The position numbers were made by a program, and so were the translations under genes. Positions 12,840-25,022 of a stretch of DNA of 64,000 nucleotides are shown here, piece by piece. The stretch covers positions 82,108,563 to 82,172,562 of the forward strand of contig NC_044564.1 of NCBI RefSeq assembly GCF_007565055.1, in the 5' to 3' direction. The DNA is from Rhinopithecus roxellana. Taxonomy: Eukaryota; Chordata; Mammalia; Primates; Cercopithecidae. Each line of letters starts with the position of its first letter. Position 1 is the stretch's first letter. The notes below the pieces were generated by a model. That model searched no databases, was not told the origin of the DNA, and saw only the letters and a list, made by a program, of their open reading frames with translations.

Positions 12840-13165
12840 ATCTAGTAAATGATAAAGGAGACCCAGCAAGTATGCACATAAGGAGTTGAAAGCACTCTTG
12901 TATTCCCAGTGACTATCAAAATTCCTGCCATCTAGTAAGTAGTTAAACAAATTTTGAGTGAATGAGTGGCCAATTAAGTAGGAAATTCTTGTTTCTCCTT
13001 ACATATATATAAACTTTTCACAAAGTATCTTCTAGTCATTAAGCTTATATTTATTTGCAAAGCTAATTTTCAACCACAGTCTTATTTTGCCTTCTCTTAC
13101 TTTGCCTTATTTTTATTCTATTTCTCCATAAAAGGAAATAGCACCAAAAACACTGACAACTTTAT
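12840..13165 (+). repeat. unnamed repeat A/B, copy A
   Basis: Shares a colinear, same-orientation match of about 320 bp with 22800-23140: gcaagtatgcacata, actatcaaaattc, tcacaaagtatcttct, aagcttatatttatttgcaa, attttgccttctct, and ccaaaaaca at the end. By eye about three quarters to four fifths identical. Both copies abut L1 sequence. Family not identified; a diverged local duplication is the alternative. Confidence 0.75.
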
Positions 13166-13456
13166 AGTACATCTGCTTTACAGAAAATAATGCAGTAGGC
13201 AAAAATAGTCATCTAACACAATCTTTTTATATATCTGCAATGAAAAATCTGAAGATGAAATTAAGAAATAAATCCTTTCACAAAAACATGACAAAGAAAA
13301 AAATACTGGGAATAAATTTAACAAAAAAGTATAAAACGTATCACCTGAAAACTACAAAACATTGTTGAGAGAAATTAAACAATATCCAAATAACTGGAAA
13401 AAGCATCTGTGTTTATCATCAGAAGACCCAACCCTGTTAAAATGGCAATACCGTAT

Positions 13457-13599
13457 GCCTCTTCAGCTGAGGCAATCTATAATAAGGACTGACAGGTGAG
13501 TGCTGATTGCCAGCTGCATTCCCAGTAGGTGGGTGAACAAACTCTTTATTCCTGAATAGAGATAAAGGCATTGCATCTAAGTAACCACTACTGCTGCTA
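13457..13599 (+). repeat. 143-bp insert inside L1, copy 1 of a repeat pair
   Basis: L1 text stops at ggcaatacc and resumes at atctatagg; the block between is not L1 but matches 16357-16534 in the same orientation, with about 11 differences in 142 bases by eye. No poly(A) tail and no target duplication are visible at its edges. The match starts at gcctcttcagctgaggcaat and ends at ctactgctgcta. This looks like a patch copied from elsewhere, not an ordinary retrotransposon. Confidence 0.9.
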
Positions 13600-14695
13600 A
13601 TCTATAGGTTTAACTCATTCTACATCAGAATCTCAGCTGACTCCATTGTAAAATAGACAAGCTGATTTTAAAAATCATGTGGAGTGGTAATGGACCAAGA
13701 ATAACCAATCTATCTTGAAAAAGAAAAAAAGTATGCAACCTCACACTTCCTAATTTCTAAGTTTACTGTGAAGCAATGACAATCAAAACAGTGTGGTACT
13801 GATAAAATGATAGACACATAGATCAATGGAATAAGTTGGAAAGTTCAGAAATAAGCCTACACATATTTTGGCCAACTCATTTTCGACAGGAATGTCAGGA
13901 CAATTCAATGAGATAATAACAGCTAATGGTGCCAAACAACTGAACAGACATTTACAAAAGAAAGAATTGGGATCCTTATCTCACACCATGTACAAAAATT
14001 AAGTAAAATTGATCAAATACCTAATTTTCATTGATAAAACTATAAAATTATTGGAAGAAAACATAGGATAAATCTTTATAAATTTCTGTTTGACAAAGGA
14101 GTCTTAGAAACAACATGCAAAAATATGAGCAACAAACAAAAATAAATATAATTCACCAAAATTAAAAGGTTAATTTTCAAGAGATACCATCAAGAAAGTA
14201 AAAAGACAACCCATAGAATAGAAAAAAGTTTGCTAAATCATATACCTAAGTTACTTGTATTCAGAATACATAAAGACCTTTTACAACTTAGTAATGAAAA
14301 AAATGAATTAAAGGATAGGCATATGATCTGAATAAACATTTCTTCTAGGAGGATATGCGAATGGACAGTATACACATGAAAAGCTGCTTAACATAATTAG
14401 ACATCAGGGAAATGCAAATCAAAAACATGATAAGATAACATTTCATACCCATTAAGATGGCTAAAATTTTATTGTAAGTTATTAACAAGTGTTGGTGTGT
14501 ATTTAGAGAAATCGGAACTCTGACACACTTCTGTTTGGTATGTAAAATATTACAGCCACTTTGGAAAACAGTCTGGTAGTTTCTTTAATGGTTAAACATA
14601 GTTTCATTGTGATGCAGCAATTCTACTACTAGGTATATATCTAAGAAAAATGAATGCATATGTTCACACAAGACCTTGTACATGAATATTTCTAA

Positions 14696-15143
<448 letters not shown>

Positions 15144-15500
15144 AAGTACTGATATATTCTACAGGATGGATGACTCTTGGAAACATTATGCTAAGTGAAA
15201 AAGCCAGTCACAAATACTACATATTATATGACTGCATTCATATGAAATGTCGGAAATAAGGATTTATAGAGACAATGTAGATTCGTGGTTTTTTTTTTAG
15301 GGATTGGGTGTATTAGGGGAATAAAGCTGTGACAGCCACAGGGTAAGGATTTATTTTTGATATAATGAAAATGCGCTAAAATTGACTGTGGTGATGATTG
15401 TTCATATCTGCAAATATACTAAAAAGTTGAATTTCGAGTTTTGAATGGGTGAGTTTTATGGTATGTGAAGTACATCTGACTGAAACTGTTAAAAATAGGC

Positions 15501-16356
15501 AGCTAATATGAACTAAATTGTAAAAATAAAAATATTTAAGAGCGTGTTTCTCAAATGCTAAACAATAAAGAGAAAAATACATAATACCACTATCAAAAGT
15601 TAAAATAGTCTTTAAAATGATTATGTCGTTTAACTTTCTCTATGCCTGTGACATCATTAGTGAAATAAAACATTCCTTAGTGGTAGTCAAAATCTTCCTA
15701 AAGCTCCATGTATAGACTTGTAAATTAGTTTTCTTGCCTCCTTTACCAAATGATATGCACCTGATCCAGGAAGCTTTCCGGAGGTGAATAAATATTCCAA
15801 ATCAAAGTTTTCTCTTTTGCCTTTATTCCTCCAAAACTCTTTCTTTTATTCATATTTGATTTAATACTATCACTTGTGTATGGAAATTTTATTCTTGTAG
15901 CTATACAAACCATCTAGTATAAAATATCTTAAATAGTTTGAGGGGGAAACATGAAGCAAAATTTAGTTCAATTTAACTGAGAGTAAAACTTTATTTCAAT
16001 TGTTGGAGAAAAAAAGTATGGAACCTACTTGTCAGGTTGATTTCCTCAAGAAATAGGCCCTGAGGAAAACATCAGAGAGCAGGAGGTGTACTAGGGAGTG
16101 CGCCTGAGAGCTACAGGTGTGGATGAGAAAAGTTGAAAGCTGGATGAGTCGGAGGTAGAAGCCAAGATGAAGTGCAATTAAATGGCTCAGTCATCCCTGC
16201 AGTGAGTACTAAAAATTAGCGAACGCCTCAGAGTTGTCCCAAGTTGTACACAAAAAAGGTTATTTTAACCCTGTGTCAACCCTGGATGAGGGTCAACCTT
16301 GCATGGGTTCATGACCTTTGGTGATGATCTTCATCCAGGGCAATGCTGGGGTATTA
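15501..16356. other. intergenic DNA; right half GC-richer and unclassified
   Basis: 15501-16010 is AT-rich and unremarkable. 16040-16356 is richer in GC (ggaggtgtactagggagtgc, cgaacgcctcagagttgtcc) with two gtcaacc words 18 bases apart near 16280. It runs directly into the repeat at 16357, so the two may belong to a single unidentified element. Confidence 0.45.
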
Positions 16357-16534
16357 GCATCTTCAGCTGAGGCAATCTATGATAAGGACTGACAGGTGAG
16401 TACTGGTTGCCAGTTGCATTCCCAGCAGCTGGGTGAGTAAACTGTTTATTCCTGAATAGAGATAAAGGCATTGCATCTAAGTAACCGCTACTGCTGCAAA
16501 GGCATTGCATCTAAGTAACCGCTACTGCTGCTAA
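16357..16534 (+). repeat. copy 2 of the 143-bp repeat, with internal 34-bp duplication
   Basis: Matches 13457-13599 end to end, except that its last 34 bases are present twice in tandem (16464-16497 and 16498-16531, identical). It lies in non-L1 sequence and its upstream flank continues GC-rich, so this is the more likely source copy. Function unknown; no reading frame spans it. Confidence 0.92.
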
Positions 16535-19069
16535 AAGAAATACTGACTTACTGCTTTCAATAATAAGGTAATTAAAATTAATACTTAAACTATTTCTGAA
16601 TGAACCATAATAAACCATATGGATATAATTACTCCATGTACAGATATGTCTCTCAAAAATTCAGCTATTAATCTTATTATTGCTCATTTGATGGCAGTGT
16701 TTCTTTTTTTCTAGTGACTTTTCAGATTTTCTCTTCTGTTTTACCATTTACAATGGTTTTTCCAGGTGTGGTTTTCTCTGTATCAACATACTTGGAATTT
16801 GTGGCTCCTCCTAAATCTTTCTCTTGATATATTTCTTCCCTTTGCCTTGCCACATCTCACCCTACTGTGCCTTCTGGTACTTTACTTATGATAATTGACA
16901 ACTTCATTTTTGTCTCAAATGTTTCTTATACTCTTATATCCATTTTCCATTGCTTTTCCCTTCCTGTGTAACGACCTATGTTATAGTTTACTGATTCTGT
17001 CAGTTTGTTCATGTAATTTTCTGTTAAAAAGACCATTTGTGATTAATTGCTATATTTTATTTTCTAATTTCTAGATTATCCACTTTGTTATTTTCTATAT
17101 TCCAGTTCGTGCGTGAATTTTGTCATTTGTTACATACAGTTAGTTAGAGTTGTTCTATTGTTTATAATAATTCTAGGATTTTGATCACAGGTAGATCTAT
17201 TTTTACTGAATGTTTCTAGTAGGTCTTAGACAACTTAGTACTGTATTTAGATGTATCTAGTACATTTTTATAATTCTGTTCATTGTATTTGGAACATGAT
17301 TTAATTTTTAGTTGACAATGATATGTACTATGAATACGTGTAGGAGTGCCTGGGCTTCAAACTTCAGAGGGACCAGTTTGTTTCTTTCTTTCTTGTTTTG
17401 TTTTTTTCCCAGTAGTACATAGCTTTTCAGAGGGCTCAACTAGAGACCTAGAGTATTTGCTTTTGTTATTCATACTGGGCATGCCCTAAACTCCATGTTT
17501 TAAAACCCCAATACTATAAGACAACCAGACACTCTACTCAGGTTTCATGACTCAACTTCAGCTTTCTGTTTGTTTTCATGGTCTCTTATTTAATGCAGAT
17601 TAAGAATATGAAAATAATCTTGAGATGATAAATGGCATAAAATATTGGGCCGTCTTTTTTGTTTTCTCTTTTCTTCAGAAACTTGGTCTCTCAGAGTCTG
17701 CCTATCTTTGAAGCCCTGAACTTCAACATTTGGATTCTAGCCCTGTGACACTACTAGGAGCACTAGGCTGCTACTGTTTGCATTGTTGCTGTTGTTATTG
17801 TTTTTATCTGCTCTCTGCTTATTTACAGATAAGCACATTTATCAAGGGGAGAAATTATGTCAAATGTCTGGTGCGTCTCAATGCACCTTCCACTAAAGGG
17901 AACAAATACTCACTTTGGCCCTTTTTCTGATACCAGAGTGAGTATTTATGAGCTATCCTTGGCTTTGAATCAGTACTAAGTGATGCAAATAGGTAGAGAA
18001 CACTAGGAAATGGGAGTGATAGCCAACCAGGCTATGGGGCAAAATTATGTTTCCCAAATTTGGCAACATTGTAATGATTCCAGTAGAGCTACTAAATGTC
18101 AAGGGTCTTCAATATTGGAGTGGCTGCATCTAGTGCTCAGCAGTTTGACCAATAGTGTGCTTACTAACTCAATTCTGCAAAATATTTCGCATGTGGTTCT
18201 GTCAATCAGTGGCCTCTAAACTACTCTCAATGTTTCCAGCAATTGGGTGAGGTATCCTGTAAACTTTCCAATTATTATTTTCTACTTTATAAGCAAAATT
18301 AATTGTATTCCACTCAACCATTTTAAATATGAGTAAAAGTAATTGTTCATTTTACTGATTTATAGTTACATTTTACAATAAAAACAAAACAGGGCTAACC
18401 TTACTTTAAAATCATAAGGGAAACAATAACTCAGTAATTATAAAATCTTATATATATGATTAGAGTATAGCTGTTGTACAATTTGAAAAAGAAGGTGAAA
18501 TTCATTGGAATATTAAAAGGAAATGTAATAAGATTTATTCTAACATTTTACATTGCCCAAACTGGTAAAATGAATGAAGCAAATACACAATTGCAAACAA
18601 ACTATGTTTTCTAAACAAATTGTCTTTATATATGTTTAGAAAATGTTATATATACACACACACACCCCATACATATGTCTATACATATATACATATTCAT
18701 ATATCTATATCCCTGTAAGTATAGATATACGAATATATATGTTTAGATACGTAGTCTGGCAAATCTTTTGAATTGCCAAAATAGTAAAAAGTCCTGTAGT
18801 CATCCAAATAGGATTGATTTTAGTAACACTAGAAGAAAAAAACAAAACAAAACAAAACAGAAAACTTTCCCCTAAAAGTATATTTTGTGAACTGGTCTTA
18901 AAAGGAATTATCTACTTTGCTTGAGAAGTAAATTGCAATGGGAATTTGTTAGTGAATAAATCAGGACTATAAAATCTTTCACATAGAAATCAAAGTTATA
19001 TCAATAACATTTGATTAATTCACCCTATTTAAAAAATATGAAAACATTTTTCTTAAAAACGTTTTTAAA
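16535..19069. other. intergenic DNA, possible old LINE tail, microsatellites
   Basis: T-rich sequence at 16650-17330 resembles the antisense 3'UTR of an old LINE but lacks a decisive motif. 17700-18250 is less AT-rich and unclassified. A (TA)/(CA) tract at 18645-18745 and an (AACAA)n tract at 18839-18860 are simple repeats. No gene seen. Confidence 0.5.
18645..18745. repeat. (TA)/(CA)/(TATC) simple repeat region
   Basis: Alternating atatata, acacacaca and tatctata blocks, imperfect. Confidence 0.8.
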
Positions 19070-20337
19070 ATGTCTTATTTCACATTATTTTGGGTATATA
19101 ATAGGTATAAATATTTACAGAGTATAAGTGATGTTTTGATTCAGGATACAATGTGTAATAATCACATAAGGGTAATTGGGTATCCATCACCTCCAGCATT
19201 TATCACTTCTTCATTTGAGGGTTACTTCAATTTTACCCTTTTAGTTATTTAAAAATATACAATAAATAATTATTGACTATAATCACCTGTTGTGCTATTA
19301 AATACTAGACCATATTCATTATAAATATATTTTGGCCATTAACCATCCGTTCCTTTTCCCTAACTTCCAGCTACCCCTCACAGCTTCTGATAACCATCAT
19401 TATACTCTATCTCTGAGTTCAATAGTTTTATGTTTTAGAGTAAGAATATGCAAAATGTGTCATTTTGTGGCTTGCCTTCCTTCACTTAACATAATGTCCT
19501 CCAGTTCTATTCATGTTGTTGTAAATAACAGAATTTCATTCTTTTTCATGGGTGAATAATATTCCATTTTGTCTATGTACTACATTTTCTTTATCCATCC
19601 ATCTGCTGATGGACACAGGTTCGTTCCAAATCTTGGCTATTGTGAATAGTGCTGCAATAAACATGAAAATGCAGATATTTATTCAATATACCGATTTCTT
19701 TTATTTTGGGTGTATACCTAGCAGTGGGATTGCTGGATCACATAGTAATTCTATTTTTAGTTTTTTGAGGAACTTCCATATTGTTCTACATAATGTCTGC
19801 ACTAATTTACATAACCACCAACAGTGTAGGTGGGTTCCGCTTTCTCCATGTTCTCACCAGCACTCATTATTGCCTGTCTTTTGGATAAAAGCCATTTTAA
19901 CTGGGGTGAGATGATATCTCATTGCTGTTTTGATGTGCATTTCTCTGAAGATCAATGACTTGAGCATTTTTATATATGATTTGTATGCATTTTTTTGAGA
20001 AACATCTATTCAGATTTTATGCTCTTTTAAAATTGGACTCTAGATTTTTTCCTATGAAGTTGTTTGAACTCCTTGTATATTCTCATTTTTAATCCCTTAT
20101 CAAATACATAGTTTGCAAATATTTTCTCCCATCATGTAGGTTGTTTCTTCACTTTGTTGATTTTTTTCCTTTTTGTGTCAAAGCTTTTGTCATGTGACAT
20201 CATTTGTTCATTTTTGCTTTGGTAATATTTAAGAAATCTTTGCTCAGTCTAATGTTCTGCAAAGTTTCCCCAACGTTTTTGTTTAGCAGTTTCAGAGTTT
20301 GAGGTCTTATATTTAACTCTTTAGTCCATTTTGATTT

Positions 20338-20376
20338 GATTTCTGTACATGGCAAGAGATTTCTGTACATGGCAAG
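20338..20376. repeat. 20-bp tandem duplication within L1
   Basis: gatttctgtacatggcaag occurs at 20338-20356 and 20358-20376, period 20. The L1 consensus has this once, so it is a small duplication in this copy. Confidence 0.92.
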
Positions 20377-20491
20377 TTTCATTATTCTGGGTATGGATAG
20401 CCAGTTTGCCCAGCACTTAGTGAAGACATTGTCCTTCCTTCATGGCACCTTTGTCAAAAACGAGTTCATTGTAGATGTGTGGATTTTGGGT

Positions 20492-20503
20492 GGGGGGGGG
20501 GGG
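20492..20503 (+). repeat. run of 12 G
   Basis: Uninterrupted G12 in an AT-rich antisense L1, preceded by gattttgggt. The GGGT before the run plus 12 G can in principle form a G-quadruplex; it is also a likely polymerase-slippage site and a possible sequencing length error. Confidence 0.9.
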
Positions 20504-22799
20504 TTCTTTATTCTATTCTGTTGGTCTATGTGTCTAATTTTATGTCAGTGCCATGCTGTTTTGATTACTATAGCTTTGTAATGTAATTTGAAGACAGGTA
20601 ATGGGATTCCTTCAGTTTTGTTCTTTTTGCTCAGGATGGCTTCGGCTATTCTGGGTCTTTTGTGTTTTCATATAAATTTTAGGATTTTTTTTTCTATTTC
20701 TGTGAAAAATGTCATTGGTATTTTGCCAGGAATTGCATTGAATCTTTTTATCGCTTTTAGTATATGAACATTTTAACAACCTTAATTCTTCCAATTTGTG
20801 AACAAGAAATATCTTTCCATTTTTTATGTCCTCTTCAATTTTTTTCATCAATATTTTATGGTTTTTACTGTAGAGATATTTCATTTATTTGGTTAAGTTT
20901 ATTGCTAAGTATTTTACATTCTTTGTAGCTATCAAAAATTAGGTTACTCTCTTCATTTGTTTTTCAATTTGTTTGCAATTGCTATATAGACATGCTGCTG
21001 ATTATTGTATGTTTATTTTCTATCCTGCAACTTGACTGAATTTGTTTATGAATTCTAATAGCTTTTTTGTGGGGTCTTTTGCCTTTTCTAAATACAGGAT
21101 TATATTGTCTGCAAACAAGAATAATTTGATTTCTTCATTACAATTTGTGTGCCCTCTATTACTTTCTCTTGTCTAATTGTTCTAGCTAGGACTTGTAGTA
21201 CTATGTTGAATACATTGGTGACAGTAGGCATCCTTCTCTTGTTCTAGATCTTATTGGAAAGTCTTTCACATTTTCCTCATTCAGAGTTATACTACCTGTG
21301 GGTCTGTCATACATAGTTTTTGTTGTGTTGAGCTATGTTCTTTCTATATTTAGGTTTTTGAGAGTTTTTATTGTGAAAAAAATGTTAATTTTATCACATA
21401 ATTTTCCAGCATCATTTGAAATGATTATATGTTTTCTGTTCCTCATTCTGTTGATATGATGTATCATATTGAGTGATTTTTACTGCTGAACCATTCTTGC
21501 AACCCTAGGATGAATACCATTTGGTCAAGATAGATGAACTTTTCAATGTGTTGTTGAATTTGGTTGTTAGTATTTTGTTGAAAAATTTTGCATCAATATT
21601 CCTCAGAGTATTGGCTTGTAATTTTCTTTTTTTGTTGCATATTTGGCTTTGGTATCAGATTAATAATGGCTTCATATAATATGTTTGGAAGTATTCCCTC
21701 CTCTATTTTTTGGAATTGTTTTTGTAGAAATCATATTGATTATTTTTTAAATGTTTGGTAGAATTTAGCAGTGAAGCCATCAGGTCCTGGGCTTTTCTTT
21801 GATGGGAGACTTTCATTACAGCTTTGATCTTGTCACTTTTTATTGGCCTACTGGGGTTTTGGTTTCCTTCATGGTTCAATCTGGGTAAGTTGTGTTTATC
21901 TGGAAATTTATCCATTTCTTCTAGGTTTTTCAATTTATTGGCATATAGTTGTTCATAGTAGTCTCTAGTGATCCTTCGAATTACTGCAGTATCAGTTCTA
22001 ATGTCTCGTTTTTCATTTCTGATTTTATGCATTTGGGTCTCCTCTCTTCACTTCTTAGTCTGCCTAAGGATTTGTCAGTATTATCTTTTCAAAAAACCAA
22101 ATTTTGTTTTGTTGATTTTTGTATGTTTTTGTTTTAATTTAATTGATTTCTGCTCCAATTTGTATTATTTCTTTTCTTCTACTAACTGGGTTTGGTTTGC
22201 TCTTGCTCTTCTAAGTTCTTTAAAAATGTATCATTAGGTTCTTCATTTGAACTTTTTATTCTTTTTTGATGTAGGTGCTTATTGCTATAAACTTTCCTGT
22301 TGGCACTGCTTTTACTGTATTCCATAGGTTTCGGTAGGTTGTGTTCTTATTTTCATTTGTTTCAGTAAGTTTTTATATTTTCTTCTCAATTTTTTCATTT
22401 ACCTCCTCACATGTCATTCAGGAATACATTGTTTAATTTCCAAGTGTTTGTGCAGTTTTGAAAGTTCCTCTTGCTACTGATTTCCAGCTTAATTTCATTG
22501 TGTTCAGAGAAGATACTTGATATGATTTCAACTTTTTAAGTAATTTGAATACTTTTTGACTGGTTCTATAAGGTATCATTTATCATTGAGATTAAACCAT
22601 GTGCTGAGTAGATGAATCTGTATTTTGCAGCTGATGGATGAAATGTTCTTTAAATATCTATTAGGTCCCTTTAGTCTATAGTGCAGATTAAATCCAACAT
22701 TTACTTGTTGATTACCTGTCTGGATGATCTGTCCATGCTGAAAGTGGGGTGTTGAGGTCTCTAGTTATTACTGCATTGGGGTCTAACTCTCTCCCTAAC

Positions 22800-23140
22800 T
22801 CTGATAACATAATGCTAAAGAAGATTAAGCAAGTATGCACATACAGGCAGGAGTTTGACATACTCTTGTATGCCCAGTAACTATCAAAATTCATGTCATC
22901 TAGTATATCATTAAAATATTTTGCATGAACAAGTGACAGACTAAGTAGAAAATGATTGTTTTCACTTACATATGTTTAATACATTTTACAAAGTATCTTC
23001 TAAACAATAAGCTTATATTTATTTGCAAGATATTTTTAACCAATATCTCTTTTAGCTTTACTCTCTTATTTTGCCTTCTCTAGTCTTATCCCTTTCTCCA
23101 GAAAAGGTAAATAGTACCAAAAACAATGATGTCTTCATAA
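22800..23140 (+). repeat. unnamed repeat A/B, copy B, inside L1
   Basis: Counterpart of 12840-13165 in the same orientation. It sits exactly where the antisense L1 should continue through the rest of ORF2 and ORF1; after it the L1 5'UTR begins. Either it replaced the missing L1 segment during a repair event or it was inserted next to an existing deletion. Confidence 0.75.
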
Positions 23141-25022
23141 TCATTTGGTGGCATCATGTGTTCTTGGATGTTCCTGATGCTTATGGGTGTTTGTCAATGT
23201 CTGGGCATTGAAGAGTTAGGTACTTATTCTAACCCTTATAGTCTAGGCTTGTTTGTGCCCATCCTTCTTGTGAAGGCTTTCCAGGTATTCAAAGGGAATT
23301 AAGTGTTTTGATCTAAGTATTTTGTCACTACAGCCATATCTGCACTAGAGTGTGTCCTGGTAACACTGCAACTCTTGCCAACTCCTAGAGGTACTGACTG
23401 GGTGGGCTTGAGTAAGACCCAGGAGAATTCTCTGAATTTCCAGTCAGTGTTTCTTGTCCTCTTCCCTTACTTTCCCTGAAACACAAGGAGTTTCTTTCTC
23501 TCCATGTTGGGTTGCTTGGATTTGGGGGAAGGGTGAAGCAAGCACTTCCATGGATACAGCAACTGGGACTGTGCTGGGTCACACCTGAAGTCAGCATAGT
23601 TGTGTGTCTCACCTCAGGCTCATGACAACTACTGCCTTGCTACCACTGTTTATTCCAAGCCTAAGGCCTCTATAGTCAGCAGGTAGTGAATCCTGCCAGG
23701 AATGGGTCATTTCCCTTAGAGCAGCAAGTTCCCTTCAGACCCAGGGTGGATATAAAAATGTTGTCGAGGGACTAGAACCTGAAATTATCGATTTCAGAAA
23801 TCTGATTTGTGCTTTATTTTACTGTGACTGAGCTGGTAGCCAATTCCAAGACAAAGTCCTCTTTTCTTTCTCCTTTCTCCAAGCAGAAGGAGTCTCTCCT
23901 CCAGTTGAACATTCTAGCATTGGGAAAGGGGTAGCACTGCAAGCACTCACATGGCTACCACAGCTGGGACTTCTCTGGATCACACCTGAAGCCAGCACCA
24001 TTGTGGGTCTTGACTGTACCCCATGGCATCGACTGCCTGGCTACTCCTGATATTTATTCATGGCCCAAAGTCTATTTAAACAGCAAGCAGGAATCTTACT
24101 AGGACTGGCTCCTTTCTTTCAGGAGAGCGGGTTCCCTTCTGGCTCAGCCTGGGTCTAAAAATGCCTTCTCAGAGCTGGGTCCTGGAATCAGGGACTTCAG
24201 GAATCTGCTTAGGGCTTTATTTTACTGTGGCTAAGCAGGTACCCAAGTTGCAAAACAAAACCCTCTTTATTGTTGTCACTCTGTTTTTGCAGGTGAAAGG
24301 AGCCTGGAACTAGGGATTTCAGAAATCTGCCTGGTGTTTTATTTTACTGTGGCTGAACTGGTATCCAATTGTAAGACAAAGTCCTCGTTTCTCTGCTTTC
24401 TGCAAGCAGGGGTCTCTCCGTGAGCAGACTACCTGGGATTGGGGGAGAGGTGACACAGACAGTTCCTTGGCCTGGACAGCTGGTGTCTCTCTGGGTTATG
24501 TACACCCCACTAGCTCTGAGCCCAGCACAACACTAGGACTTGCCCAAAGACTACAGTTTTTGTGACCTGATTGCCTTTCAAATTTATGCAGGACCCCAGG
24601 GCACTTTAGTTCACTGGTGGGGAGTGCTAGCCAGAACTCAGGTTCCTACCACTGAGCTAGAACAGTGGTCTAAATGCTCCCTCTATGGACACTGACGGAA
24701 ATCTGCCCTGTGTTGTGTTCCATGGTGGCAGGGCAGCACAGAGTTCCAGTATAAAGTTCTACAACCACTTCACTGTCCCTCCCACACACAGATTCTGTCT
24801 CCACATGTAGCCTGAGTACAGGGCAGGGGTGGTGTAGGCAGTGAAAGACTGTCTTTCCTATTCTCTTTCCTTGACAGGATATTACAACCAGGTACTGCGA
24901 TTGCTCACTTGATTTTTGTTTCTTATCAAGGTGGTTTCTTATATGGATAGTTGTTCAATTTGGTGCTCCTCGCAGGGCAGGGAGAAGGTCACTGGTGGGT
25001 TCTATTTGGCTACCTTGCTCCT
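23141..25022 (-). mobile_element. L1M: L1 5'UTR (old L1PB/L1M type), antisense
   Basis: GC-richer sequence read antisense: gtggcatcatgtgttcttgg, gtcaatgtctgggcattgaa, gccatatctgcactagagtg, gggacttcaggaatctgctt, with a several-hundred-base module repeated (ttattttactgtg at about 23816, 24218 and 24340; tcacacctgaag at 23580 and 23980). It ends at ggttctatttggctaccttg, the typical 5' terminus. With 19070-22800 it probably forms one element that was once full length. Minus-strand frames here are non-coding. Confidence 0.8.

Larger units (their letters stand above)
19070..22800 (-). mobile_element. L1PB: L1 (L1PB/L1MA-like), antisense: 3'UTR and most of ORF2
   Basis: From the 3'UTR (gggtatccatcacctccagc) through ORF2 in reverse: ctattgtgaatagtgctgca, tttggtatcagattaataat, atccatttcttctaggtttt, to the endonuclease part at cattggggtctaactctctc. 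Minus-strand frames such as 21703-22032 and 20612-20884 translate to recognisable but broken ORF2 pieces. A 20-bp tandem repeat and a 12-G run lie within. The upstream L1 continuation is absent; repeat B follows at 22800 and 5'UTR sequence at about 23141, so the element is internally deleted. Confidence 0.9.

Noticed and set aside
23385..24001. Two similar minus-strand frames sharing SGVxQxSPSC
   Set aside because: The similarity comes from a repeated module in the L1 5'UTR, not from a gene family.
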